DNA of 64,000 nucleotides, from contig OZ038322.1 of the NCBI GenBank assembly GCA_964035795.1, forward strand, positions 18,764,674 to 18,828,673. Direction: 5' to 3'. This DNA comes from Pterobdella sp. o SKG-2022 (lineage: Eukaryota > Annelida > Clitellata > Hirudinida > Piscicolidae). Below, piece by piece: positions 1 through 13,245 of the stretch. A program made the translations under genes and the position numbers. Position 1 is the stretch's first letter, and every line of letters begins with the position of its first letter. The notes beneath the pieces were generated by a model that was not told the DNA's origin, did not search any database, and saw nothing but the letters and a program-made list of their open reading frames with translations.

Positions 1-897
1 ATTTCAAAATCTTTTTTGTGTTCACACAAATGAGTTCTTGAGCCCTGAGGCTTGTCAATGTTTTTTGCCAATTCAATGTTTTTAATTTTAAAAGTTGTTT
101 TTAAATTATTTCAAAATTTTTCTTCATTATTATTTAATATACTTTTTGCAATAAGAAGTTTTGATTGAACTTTAAAGTATTGATGGTTGAAAAGTAAACA
201 GTGATTGGTATTTGTAGCTTCGGCTGTCATAAATTTGCATAAAATATAATGGTACATAAATTTTTGGTAATATAGAGAAAGAAGTAAAAAGTCTTTTAAA
301 CAAATTTTCGAAAAATAACAGAACGAAATTGAAAAATTTTTTATTGTAATATTTTTTTAGAATTTTGTAATGAAAATCATTTCAACGGCCAAAAGTTCAC
401 ATGCTTTCTTGCTTCAGACCATCATGGGACTGTAGAAGTCTCATTATGCATTATCCATCTTAATTTCTAAAAAAATATTGGTTAAGATATTTATGGAATG
501 AAATTAGCTTATTACTAACACCAAAAAACTCAAAACAAAAATTAGACTCGATTTAATGGGAAAGAACAGAACAGTTTTTTTTGAAACGAACATAGTTTAT
601 CAAAAAAAAATTAATCTTTGATCAAACTGCATGTTTTTGAAACTATTTAATTTTGCTGAAAATCAAAGTAAATATATTTTAAATAATTTTTTTTTAAAAT
701 GGAAAAAATTAAAGCTTAATCAATTTCAAACTAGGAGATTTGAAAGAGTACATTAAAAAAAACAAAATGAGAAAGATCTGAAAAGAATCATTAGTGAAAG
801 CAAAAAATTTTTTGAACTTTTCAAGATCTGTTTTTTTAAAGTACTTTAGAATTTTAAGCTGCAAAATTAATTCGTAACATCTACAAATATTTGTTTC

Positions 898-917
898 TTT
901 TAGAGACATCGTATGTA
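898..917 (+). repeat. dispersed GAGACATC motif, copy 1
   Basis: TTTAGAGACATCGTATGTAT. One of at least six related sites in the window that share TTTWAGAGACATCKTATG; see the matching finding. Confidence 0.5.
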
Positions 918-3842
918 TCTTTTTTTTGTGAATATTTGTTTAAACTCAAATACTATATTATTTAATATCAAAATGCTTATAAGAGAAAGTTTCATTCAAA
1001 AACTCGGTTATCAATACCTCATAATTATCATATTGTGCTTTTGAGATGAAATTGTTCTATTTGATTCCGTTTGATTTTACAGATTCTCTGTCGGCTATGA
1101 AACTTTTTTCTTGCTTTCTACAATATATAAATAAAAAAAAAACTCATATTTAAAAATGAAAAGATTTTTAGTTGAGGACGTTCAATTCAAGACAGTTTTT
1201 AGGGGCTTATTAATTTAGCATAGAGAAACAAGAAGTGAGCCATCAAGTTGGAAGCAGTTCTAGTTGTGCAATTATTAAGTTCATGGAGGGCTACTCCCTA
1301 ATTCAACATGAAGATCAATATTATTCAAACATTTTTGTTCCATTCATTTACTTTATCAATTGGTTATTTTGTGATGTTTTGGTTATAGTTTTATAATATC
1401 GTTATTTATTATGTATGTTTTCTGGCTGTATGGATAGGTTGTTAGCGTAAGACTAATTATGTAAAGGCATCAGATTTGATACAATTAAAACCTGTCCCAC
1501 AGTGTTTTTTTATAACTTTAATTTGCAGCAAGCGCTACAAACGACACAAAAATAAACGTTATATAAACTCAAATTTAGTACTTCTATAAGTAGAAATTTT
1601 CAAATAAAAGAAATGAAAGTGTCAGAAAAATTTGAAGTTAAAACCAGATAGGATGATGAAATAAACTTAGAGTCGATGTCTCAAGTAGCGGAGTAATGTT
1701 TTAAATTATTCAAAAATCTTTTGAAGCTCGTGGTGATGTTCAACTTGACGTTATCTGTTCAGTAATAGTTTCTTTTTTTTTTGTTGTTGATTGATTTGAA
1801 TAAACTGAAAGATAACAGACAAAATTAATCAATTCAGTGACAACACTTGATGCAATGGGAATCATAAAAACACGTTAAAATTTAAAGTTTATCATTTACA
1901 CAAAGGTTTTTGATGTATTTTCTATATCAGTATCAGGTAACTAACTTGGTAAAGTCGTTGGGTAGAAGGTAAAAGAAAGATAATATATAAAAAAAGAAAT
2001 AAAAATTTTTAATTTTTATTGTTTCAGTTTAAATATTACTACACCTTTAACAAGTATCATTCATACAAAATGATAAAATACTGTTTTTTACTATAATTGT
2101 TTTCAAATAGCAAATTAATACATGAGTTCTACTCAATGAAGTTGAATAAAGATCTAATCTTGTCACAATATATTAGCTTGAAAACATAAACAATGGTTGT
2201 ATAAGAAGAATGAGTTTCTAGAAAATTATGGGTCAATGTGAGTGATTTTCATGTTTCAGTTTTTATTTTTAGAATAAAGGTTTTTGATGAATTTTTTTGA
2301 ATAATAAACGATTTTTATCCAAAAAAAATTTTTTAGATTCTAATTTCTCTATAAAATATAAAAGTTTGTGCAGTTTTTGAAAAATATTTTTTAATTTAAC
2401 TCTATATAAAGTAATTCTTTATAATTATTTTAATAGAATTTCAAAAAAGCTGAAAATTGTGTCTAAATGATCTTTATTCTCATGGCGTTTGAAAGTCTCC
2501 GTATTAATACGTTATTAAGTTTTTTAACCAAAAATTGAATTGTTCAAAGGAAACGAAAACTAAACTTTAAATACGTTTTGAATTGATAATTTCAAAACAC
2601 ACATGAATTTCAAGATTTATAAATCTGAGTGGTTCATATATTTTTCTGATAGACAAATTTCATGACAAACTGATTTAGTTTAAAACACTTTCAGTGACTT
2701 GAATAAAGATCTTTGAAGAACAGATGGAAACTGCAGACTATTACGACAGGTACAAAAGGAGGTTTGAAAGTCACCGTGAAAAAACAGTGTTAAACTGATG
2801 TTTTAGAAAAACCTCAATAAGCATATAAAATAGTTGGCAGTTTCTAGTGGAAGCCGCTGTTCACCTTACAAGTTTAACTTGGAATTCAAACCTGGAACAA
2901 CTAATGATGAGTTTATTTGCAGTTGCAAAAATTTGCGTTTGTGGGATTTTCAAAAACACACAAGGTTGAAATGAGGATAAAGAGATAAATTTTAAATTTA
3001 ATGTTGAAAAATATTGAAAGCTCAAAGCTATCAAAAGCTACTTCAGAAAAGATAAATTTATAGAAGGAAATAATGCTATCTTCAAAAATGATACTTACTT
3101 GCTAGAGTTTTCACCAAATATTTTTGTAAACTGATAAATGTGAAGTGGCAGGAATATATCTTGCATGGATTTCATGGAGGCTTTGGGATCGGAGAGAAAA
3201 GTGTTATTAGTGTTTTTTGGTTAAAAATATCTGTTTTCGAACATTTCAAATGAAGAACCAAATTAACGTGTGAAATAAGTTAATTTTTTGGCTCGAAAAA
3301 ATGTTATGAAAGATTAAAAACAAAATCAACATAAAATTCTGGAATCGATCAGTTAAAAAAAAGTTCGAAGTTGGAGAATGAGAAGTTTCGGTAAAAATTG
3401 TTAAACCGAGAAATTAGTCAATAAAGGCGATGGCGGTATAAGAACTACTGCAAAAACGAGGTTTAAGGGTTAGAGAAGAATTGTTTGAGATAAGACTGAA
3501 GAAAATTAATTTTTGCTTTGCTAATAACAAATTAAATTGAGTTAGATCAAAAACTATATTTTTCAAATTTTCATGAAGATATAAGCCGAAAAGTAAAATA
3601 TATTAAAAGAAAGTGAAAATACGCGCCAAAAATGCCTGAGCCGCAAAGATTAAACAGTGGGAGAATTTGCATAAAATCTCACTAATGCATATAAATTGTC
3701 CTGTATTTAAAAAAAATGGGTTTAAAAAAGTTAAATGTTTGGAAGATAGAGTTTTTTGAGCTTTAGCACGCAAAAAAAAATATAGAGAAGTTATGTGGAA
3801 AGCATCATCAACCTTGAGATTACTAAAATATATTTGAGTTAG

Positions 3843-3960
3843 TTTTTTAGAGACATCTTATGTATGTTTTGTATAGCGATGAATAATTGAAAACATCATG
3901 CTAACGCTTTATGATAAAGCTATACTTATCGAAAATTATAGCTTTTCTTTTAAATAAATG
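3843..3960 (+). repeat. dispersed GAGACATC repeat, copy 2 (longer)
   Basis: Starts with TTTTTTAGAGACATCTTATG and ends about 100 bp later in ACTTATCGAAAATTATAGC. Both ends are recognisable, in rearranged order and orientation, in the insert at 53.8-53.95 kb, and partly in the copy at 44.5 kb. Confidence 0.5.
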
Positions 3961-6900
3961 TATGAATCCTCAATTGATGCTTTTGAAGTTTAATATTCAA
4001 GTTAGAAAATCATAAGCAATTTCAGTTTTTTTTATTGACTTAAAGCTATTTTTTTTCTATAATCTTCAATTCAATAAAATATCTGTTCTGCTAATTAAAA
4101 ACTGATTATTTTCGTTAGTGTTCAAAAGCTAATTGCAAGCATAAGAAGATCGAATGGTTGAATGATGTCTCTCAGCCGTTTAAGCGGAGAGGTTATCAAA
4201 TTTCGAAAAAAAAATTAATTAATCATTTAAGATTAAAATTAACATTTAAGAAATTCAATGCAACTAGCGGTGTAAGTTAGTTTAATTATGTAATGAGAAT
4301 GAATATATAGTTAAATTCAGTACGGAAGTACTGGCTTCCAAATTTAGGCTGAGTAAAAGATAAGAATATTATTGAAAATCCATGAAATTAAATTTCAAAA
4401 AATACTTGGAAAAAAAATATTTAAGAAATAAAATAATTTTAATTTTTGCAAATAGTGCAAACTTACCCACCTCCAGTTGATCGGAGATAAAACAGGATTT
4501 AAAAGCTGAAATCTAGTTCTGAAATTACACATATACAAACAGCAACTTGGAATTAAATTTTTATCATTTGAGTATAAATTTTTTAGTTTCAAATTATTTC
4601 AACAATTAGAAAAAACTGATTTTTTTTCTTATTTTTAAAAGATGAATGAAAACCGTAAAAATACTTTTTTTCATAGAAATTAATTTTTTAATCCATGAAA
4701 GAGCTATATTATTTTTCAAAATTCAATATATTATTAGTGCTTACCAAAAACTCAGAAATGCTTCTCACTTTGATTATTCTAATGAAAAATGTCAAGTACA
4801 ATTACAAAAAGTTTTTGCCACGTAACTGAAAAATCTGAAGACTCAAAAAACCTCTATAAAAATAAACAGATTTTTGTGAAAAAAGTTGAAACATTACCTT
4901 TTCATGACATAAATTAATTTAACTTAAAGAATTGAATTTGAAAGCTAAGTTTGAAAAGTAAAAAAAAATTTTTACAATTCAAACATTTACTTTAAAAAAA
5001 CGAAATGAATGAAAACAAACAAATAATCACAAAAACTTTTAATTTTGGTGAAATCTGACTTATAATAAATTTCGAAAATAATAAATCCTTAAAAAAATAC
5101 TAAGCAAACCAACAAAAACTATTTTTATTCACATTTAAACAACTTCTACGATGTTAGAGATTAGTTTGTATACTGAAAGATGAAATTGAAATACCCTTAA
5201 ATCTGTAGTAATGAAGAGATGCGAATGTCATATAAAAGAATAAAGAACTTTTTAGCATGTTTGTCACGTTCTTATTTACTTTCTGTTAAAGAACTCCACA
5301 CATCGATGCATAATGGGCATTTTCCCTATTAGATTATATAACTGAAAGTTAAACAATTTGTTTATATAGGTTTTTTTGTGTCAAAAAATCATTTAAAATA
5401 TGCAAAGTATTAAAATTATCATTTTTTTATAAACTTGATATTAAAACTTACTAATGAAGACATCGAAATTTGTTTTTTAGAAAAAACACACAAATAACAT
5501 TCATATTATCTTTTCAGTTCAATCTTTTCTTTATCCTTAGTGTTGGAGAATGAACTTTAAAAACCCTGGCTGTTACACTGACGGCTAGCAAGTCTACATG
5601 CAGTGCAGAATTTCTTCTAAAATAACTTGATTGAAACATCTATGAATGTAACGTCAAAGGGATTTGCACTTTTGTAAAAGCTGGTTAGGGGTCTGGATTT
5701 TGGGACGGATTCTATTTCGCATTGTTGAACCAAATTGTTTCATTCCTAAACTGTCCACCGACTTGAATCTGATATCTGAAGCTTTCACCACTACACTAAC
5801 TGAACTGACGAATGTTACTGTTGTCAGTCAGCCATGTTTGAATTCAAGCATAAAAACAAAAATTAATTTAAAAAAACGAAAAAACAAAGAAAAAAACTAA
5901 ATAAAATTAATAAATAAATTATCTGTTCACTAAAAGTGTTTAACACCATAAAAGGCCAAGGATCCCGAATCAAGCATATGGGTTTTTTCCAAAAGCTTGG
6001 CATCAGCGAATGTGAAGCCTAGTGAAGCTTTTCCAGCTTGTCCTTTATGCGTTTGTTTTTAGCAGCAATTAATCGTTTTGCTTTTAGAAGTGCACCATTG
6101 TGTATCAATTTTCAACGTGAGCCTGTCAGAAGCAGCTCTTTCACTTGAGATGATAATTTAAAAAGGTACAATTAAATTTCTTTAGTTTAATTTGAAATAG
6201 AATATTGAAACGTCTCAAATTTGCCATAATAAAAAAGCTTTAATAGTAAACTTTAGTATTGCGGTGATTTAGATATTTTTTCCATTTATTTTTGAAAAAA
6301 ACACTTCGACTTTGGTTTTAGAACTAAATTTCATTTGTAAGTGATTTTCTAAAAAAATTGAAGATCATAAAACCAGATTAAAATTTCAAATTTTTTATTC
6401 TAAAACTGGGGTTTCATTTTTATATTTAATTAAAAGTCAGATTAACCAGTTTTAGAATATTTCGATAATAAAAAACATTAGTCTCATGAAATCTCTTTAG
6501 TGAATGCATTTAAAATGAATTGAATAGAATTAAAAGACTTTTTTTATCTGTAATAATATGGTTTTTAGCGCTAATATTTTGCAAGATTATTTCCTTCTTC
6601 AGCAACATTCATTTAAAAAGGAAGCTTTTTGAAGCCTTGTTGTTTGAGCAAATATTCCTATAATTGAATGTAAAATTACAATTGAAATATACCAAGCGAA
6701 TGTTAAAGCCGCTATTGAATAAGTGTGAATTATAAAGATTTTAACCACGTATAATTAAGCAAAAAAGTGATCTATCATATGAGTATATTCAAGAACTCTA
6801 ATAAATTTTATTGTGGCTAGTGAAAACCCATTGGGGTCTATTATAGCTATTCCATAATTATAAATATAACCCCAGTTTTATATCTCCATGTTTCTCTATT

Positions 6901-9900
6901 CATTTTCATCGTGAAGTATAGCATGTTCTTAGATATTTTGTTCGCTGAAAATGACATTGTCTTTTTAACCCAGCCTAATGAGAGTATGGTGGTGAACAGA
7001 TTGAACGGTGTCTTTCAAAAAATGAGTTTTCGAAACGATATTAAAAAATAGTTGCTAAAGTAGAAGAAATTTCAGTTTTATGATCAAGCGCTCTGAAACA
7101 TAAAACTGAAAGTTGAAGAGGTTGAGTAATTCACATTAGAAGAATTTCAAAAAAAAATTTTTAAACATTTTTTCAAGGTTTTCAAAGATGAGTACTTTTT
7201 CAATATTTCGTATTTACGACTCGGGGAAAAAATATTGTAACATAAAATATTAAAGTCAAATCATGTATAAAAGCCCCCCACAAACATTGTCCTCAAACTT
7301 ATATTGAATCGATTATAAAATCTCGTTGCAATCCTTTGTTTAAATATTAAACATAGAAGTTCAGTATTTGAAGATTATAAGTTCTCAAATTAGTTTGAAT
7401 TTTTTATGAAATATTGAATACTCGTCACGCAGCATTGTTTTTGAAATGTCATTTGAGTTAATCAAGCGATTGGAAGGAAATTTGAGATGTAAAGTAAGTT
7501 TTTGAAACAAATTATATATCTTTTTATGGAACGTATGACAGTTTGAACTATTTCAAAAATTGAATTTATCAATTTAATTAAAAAACAAATTTGAATAAAA
7601 ATCGAATTTTTTGGTTGGAATCACATTAAACCCGTTCGTACGGGTAGTCCAGGAAAAAGAGCAATTATTTATAAAAGCTAACAGTGCATATACAACAAAG
7701 CTCAGTGCTTGCTTCAAGTAAAATATATATACATATAAATTATTAGAAATCACGAGTTATCTGTAAAAAACTCAGTTTATATATGTTTTTGGATTTTAAA
7801 AAGTTATTTTGACAAAATTGCTGGCACAAATAGAAAGTTGAGGACATAATAAATTTGGGATCTTTTTTCGAAGTTAGCATTGTCAATTATTTGAAATTTC
7901 GAAAAATTGAGATTAAGTTTATTCAAAATGTTATATGTGTATAATGAATATGATAAAACAATTCAAAAAAATACTCATTAGATTATACATTAGGTATACT
8001 TTTTGTTAATAGTCAAGATGCTTTTTGAAAAAAAATAAAAAACTTTTCACTTGCAACAACAAAAATTTAACTCAAATTGCGTTTTTTTTTGTATTTCATT
8101 TAAAAAATTTGATTTGAATTTTCTCGAATTTTGACCAAACTTACTTATTCGTTACATCTTTTTTTGTATGTTAAGCAATATTTAAATACACACGAAGATA
8201 CCGCTTTTCAATTTCACAAAAAAATTTTAATTTCAAAGCACTAAATTTATTCAATAAATCATTTTTGCACTATATTCTATTAAGTACCCACTTGGAGCCA
8301 TTGAAAAATAACTCAAATTATTTTTAATGAAAATCAAAAAAAATTACAAGACCATAAACACTCGAGTTATGATTCCAAAAAAAAGTATGTAGAAAACTCG
8401 TATTTAGAAAAATTAATCTGAAAAAACCACTTAAAACAATCTTAGAAATATTAAAGATATATTGTTGCAAATTCAATTATAAAAATTCGAATTCAACTAG
8501 CTTATTTTAAACTTTCAAAATTATTTTTCATGAAAGCCTTTATTGATTAATGTCTAAAACGTGAATTAAAAAAAACAATATATTTTTCTGCTATATTCAA
8601 AAATCTGTCTTTAAAAAATTAAGTTTTTACAGTGATTTAAATTGAAATGTTGGTTGTTTATGGAAAGAAATTTTGTAAAAAACTTTAAGTTGCTATTTAA
8701 AATCAAATTCAAAATATTTTATTCACTTCATGTATCTGGTTATGACCCTTTATTTTTTGGTTTTAATTCACAAAAATTTCTGAAGCTATCTTAATTAAAA
8801 GCACAAATTTAGTTATTTCAAAACAAAAACTACAAAATTTTGATACGATATATCAATTGGCTGATAAAATGACTTTAAGACCGCCATAACAGCTTCACCA
8901 GCCTCTTCTGAAGGGTTAGTTCAACATAAAATTTAGATAGTCTGAAGATTTAACTTGTTTGTTCTGTGTATACTTTTTATCAATCAAATGAAAATTGATT
9001 TGATACCTGTTCAGATGAGCTGTTTTTATGACTTTATTTGGACATTAGTCTTTAAAAAATACTCAATTTTTCGAAAATAATTTTCTAATTTAAATTTCAA
9101 AAATTAGGTATAGAACATCTGGTAAAATAAATTTTATGCCTATAGTAAATTTTTGAGTTAAAGTGAAGATGTATAGGCATTTCGTGCAAGAGACAATATA
9201 GAAGCCTTTATTACTTTGTATAGGCAAGTTGACAAAACAACACTCCTGCTTCTTTCTATGAAATCCCATTAATATTTATTATGATAATTACCTTTTCCTA
9301 ATAGTCATTTAAATGTTTATTATATTTTCGAAATACTAGTTTTGTATGTCAGAATTTTTAATGAATATTTGCATTAATGCTTTTCATGCAAAGCAATTTG
9401 TTTTTTAAATTAACCATAATACATTTTAAAAAGCATAAATCAAAGCAAGAATTGTGGTACAGAAATTTAATTCCAACGTTGACTCGAAATTATATTCATG
9501 AACTGAAATTTCAAAATTTTTTTTAAACATCGAAAAAGATGGGTTGAGAAATAAATTTTTTAATTGAAAAAGACAATATGATATTATTTCGAGCAAAGTT
9601 CATAGTTTTGTTATTATGATTATTATTGGCGTTCAGTGAAGCACAGTGTTGATGTTACAAAAGAATTGCTAACGCTTGGGTGCTTGTGTAGAATAATTGA
9701 AGGGTTTTTGGAAAGTTTTCGTGTGAAATTCCGTTAAATTTTCTAATACAACTTCAATACAATGCACAAGCGTTTGTCATAATTCATGAAACTTAGTTAA
9801 ATAATTCTTAGTAAAGTGAAATGATGAATTTTTGAATTTGAGATTTATAATTTTGTTTTTGACATCAAGTCCGCTTTAGTCCCGTGTTTTATCAAGCATC

Positions 9901-10204
9901 TAACGAATTTCGGGGCATTTAAGTTACTTATTTTTAAAAATATTCATGGCATTTGTCAGTTTAGCTTTAATGTTGCATTTTAAATTTATTGATTTTCAAA
10001 TTTAAATCATTTCATCGGAGTTTTTTATTTCAATTGTAAGAGAAATTTTTCTAGCAGTTTTTACTACTTTCAGTAGAAATGGTTTTAAATTAATCATATT
10101 TCCATTTTTTTATTGATTTTCTGTCTTCGGGATCAATCATTTGGTTACTAACAGTAACCTAAGATGAATGAAATATTTGATTCTTGATTAGATAAGTCTC
10201 TTAG

Positions 10205-10440
10205 CAAATGAGCTGTGCTAATCAAAAGTATCTTCTGTACACCTTGAAAAAAATTTTTTGATTTGATTTTTGTGATTAAGCCTAATGCACCTACTACTAC
10301 AGAAATAGTTTCGACTCGCCGATTTCGATTTCAAGGTCTTTGTATTTTGCCATTTCATCAAAAGTCTTTGCTGCCATAATTTTTCCATAAAAAAATCTGT
10401 TTGTTTGATTTTCAGGCACAATTTTGTTTGCTTTTGACTA
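10205..10440 (-). mobile_element. decayed non-LTR retrotransposon C-terminal remnant
   Basis: Read on the minus strand, two overlapping frames give a tail common in non-LTR endonuclease-reverse transcriptase polyproteins: a segment reading MAKYKDLEIEIGE, then after a frameshift VVVGALGLITKIK, then a degraded remainder with an in-frame stop. The central VVxVVVGALG-type block is a familiar landmark near the C terminus of these polyproteins, just after the reverse transcriptase thumb. The flank up to about 11050 has similar composition and may be more of the same element, but I could not align it. There is no intact ORF, so this is an old dead copy. The family assignment is from memory of the motif and was not tested by search. 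Confidence 0.6.
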
Positions 10441-13245
10441 AAATTTTCAGGCGGTCAGCTTTTGATTCATGTGAGTACAAAAGTCTTAAAGATCGTGAAG
10501 CCAGGCTTTTGTAATCGGTTTTGGCTTACAGCAATTTTCAGTAGTAGCTACTAAAAACTTTTTGAAAATTTTTCAATGTTTTACCATCGTGTCTAGTTTT
10601 ATACTCGCCAATATGGAACAACCAGGAACAAGGTAGTCAATTGTTTTTTACCTTATCACTACAAAACCTCTACTTGGCTTTTGTACGACTATGAGTGATG
10701 TTTGGCTGATAGTTCTTGGAAAAAAATTTCAATTCTGAGAAACAGTTATAATTTATTTTTTTCTTTGATAAGAACTCTGAGCTGATGAGCTACTGAAAAT
10801 TTGTTTTTTTATTCTAAATCAGTATCTTTGACTTCATACCGCTTGTATGAAGTTTTTTTGCTACCGTTTTTGAAATTTTATTGAACCCTAGCTTAACAAC
10901 TTTTTAAGCTTTTCGGGCAATTTCAATCGGCTTGGGCTGACAGTCAAACTTAATATTCAATTTCTTTGTAAACGTTATTGACTAGAAACGGAGTGGTTTG
11001 TTAACTTCAACATGCAACATTTAGTTTTTGCTGCAAAATGATATAGTCTATTGAGTTGATGTTTTGCTGTTCATAAACTTTATTCACAATTATTGTAAAA
11101 TTATTATTTTTTACAGAAAACTCCATTTATTCAAGTTAATTTCTTTTTATAAATGCATTTTCTAAACTCCTACTTTTTCAGTTTCCTACAAATAATTCAT
11201 ATCATTTTAAATTTTAAAGAAATGTGATTTATTGTGTCGTTTAAATCTCAAAGTAAAGAGAATGAAGTCGTAGCTTTAATATTGATTTTAATAATTTATT
11301 TCGTTAAATTCAAAACTAGGAAAAATTTTTTGATATAGGTTTTTTTTTTATTTTTTCATCGTTGCTCTATTCTAAACATTATTTTAAATTTCAGAAAGAA
11401 ATTTAAGTTTTGAGCCAATTAAAAGATTTTTTAGTTTTTTGTGATAAATTTTATTATTTTTGTAAAAACGTCTATTTCTTATTTGCATTTAATGTTGAAT
11501 TTTTATTTTTTTATGAACATAATTTTTTTTCAAGTTGAACAATATATAGTCATTTTTACTTTTAATTTTACTTCATTTTGATTTCTAAACTATTTTTTAC
11601 ATTTCTCTTCGGAAGAAGTGCATAAAGTATCAATAATTTTGGTCAAATAAATGCAATTAGAGGAGGCACTACGAGTTATGCGAAAGCAATTTTTGTTGAA
11701 TCGTTTAACCATCATGAAAATTTTTGAAAAAATTAAATTTGAAAATTGTTTTATTATTTTAATTTCAGTATATTCAAAAATTTTTCACACTTCAAGTAAT
11801 GATCGTGATTTTTCACAAGCTTAATATGAGCTTTCAAAAAATCAGTTTAATGTTTTTTCAATGATGATATCTGAAAAGAGAATTTTGTAATTAATTAAGA
11901 GAGTTTCAAAAATTATTTTCAAAACTAAAAAAATTAATCAAAAATATAGCTCAAAAAGTGATATTTTTCAAAAGAATGACGTTTTTGAACAAAAACTATA
12001 AAAAATTTGAAAGATGTGAATTACTTTTTTTGAGTTGTAAAAAGTTTATATTCAGTTTGATCAACAAATGAAGTGCTTTTCAAAAAAAGCTTTTTCCATT
12101 GTTTAAAAATTTTAAAAACGTTTTTTAGCTTTTTTGATTTAGTTTATTCATAAAACGTTGTCAATGCCATGCAATTATCAAATAATCAATATAAAAAAAC
12201 AAATTTAATATTTCTTAAACCTAGTTTGAATTAGGCAAATTTATCACGAAAATTTTTTAAATGAAGAAACTAAATGGTAGAATGATTAAACGATAAGATT
12301 GATGTGTACGATTTTCATTTGCTGAGTGTGTGATCTTTTAAAATTTTGAGCATTTTTTTGTGAAATCTCACTATTCAAAAATCTAAAATTTATTGGAGTA
12401 TTAGTTGAGTATAAAAATAGGGATTGATTGATCACGAAGCCTAGGTCTCAAGTGATGCGAAGTCCCGCAAAAACTGTTAAATCCTTCTAAAATACGAGAC
12501 CTGTTGTTGAGCTCTGATGAATGATTTGAGAGATGAAGAATGAAACTCCATTTTTTGAATTTTAGAATTGAAATTTTAAAAGGCTTGTAATTTCAATTTA
12601 CAAATTTGAGATATTTGGAGGTTTTCAGTGTGCGTACAATTTCGTTATTGATTATCTTAATAAAAATTAGCCATCCTACAATTTTTACAGCCCTTTCAAT
12701 TATTGTGAGTACGTTTCCTTTTTTTTTTTAAATTTGTATAATAGTTGATAATCAGATTTTTTTTCAACATTCATTGTTTTTTTGGGTTGCTTTTGTGTGC
12801 AAACTGACCAAAAAATAAGAAAGTTTTTGTTTGACCTTTTAAAAATTGAATTAATCAAAAAGCATTTTTTGGCAAAAATGTCTCGAAGTCATTTTTTACA
12901 ATACGTTTTTTTCTTTTAAAAAAAAGTTCAAACATCTTTAAAAGCATAATTAAAAACTAAATTAAAAGTTTGTTTCCTATTTTCAAATTATTATAAAAGA
13001 AGTTTTCGAAAAATAAAAATTTTTTTACAAAATTCAATGTAGTTTCAAAGTGGACTGTTCAAATTTCCACTGTATAAACAGAGAAATAATGAATTTTATT
13101 GTCAAAAATACATGAATCCAAAAAACCTTGATTAATGACTTCAAAAATTGATTTTTGAGAAATTCCTATTTTTTATGCAGAATATGTTTAAAAAGTCACA
13201 ATGATAATCCAACAAATAGGATAATAAAAAATTTGAAAATTTTTA

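Larger units (their letters stand above)
1..13245. other. gene-poor AT-rich intergenic region
   Basis: About 13 kb upstream of the first gene. Open frames are short (under about 90 codons) and have no recognisable domains. The sequence is dominated by A/T homopolymer runs. Slightly less AT-rich patches at about 2700-2940, 5560-6150 and 9850-11050 may be old degraded inserts. Only the patch near 10.2-10.4 kb could be identified, as a retrotransposon tail. Two copies of a short dispersed motif lie at about 898 and 3843. I see no tRNA, rRNA or CRISPR-like structure. Distal regulatory elements of the downstream transporter gene could lie here but cannot be recognised. Confidence 0.6.

Noticed and set aside
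5664..6140. Less AT-rich patch with a 78-codon plus-strand ORF and an open minus-strand stretch
   Set aside because: No recognisable domain, no convincing splice partners, and frames break quickly; possibly an old insert but not supportable as a gene.
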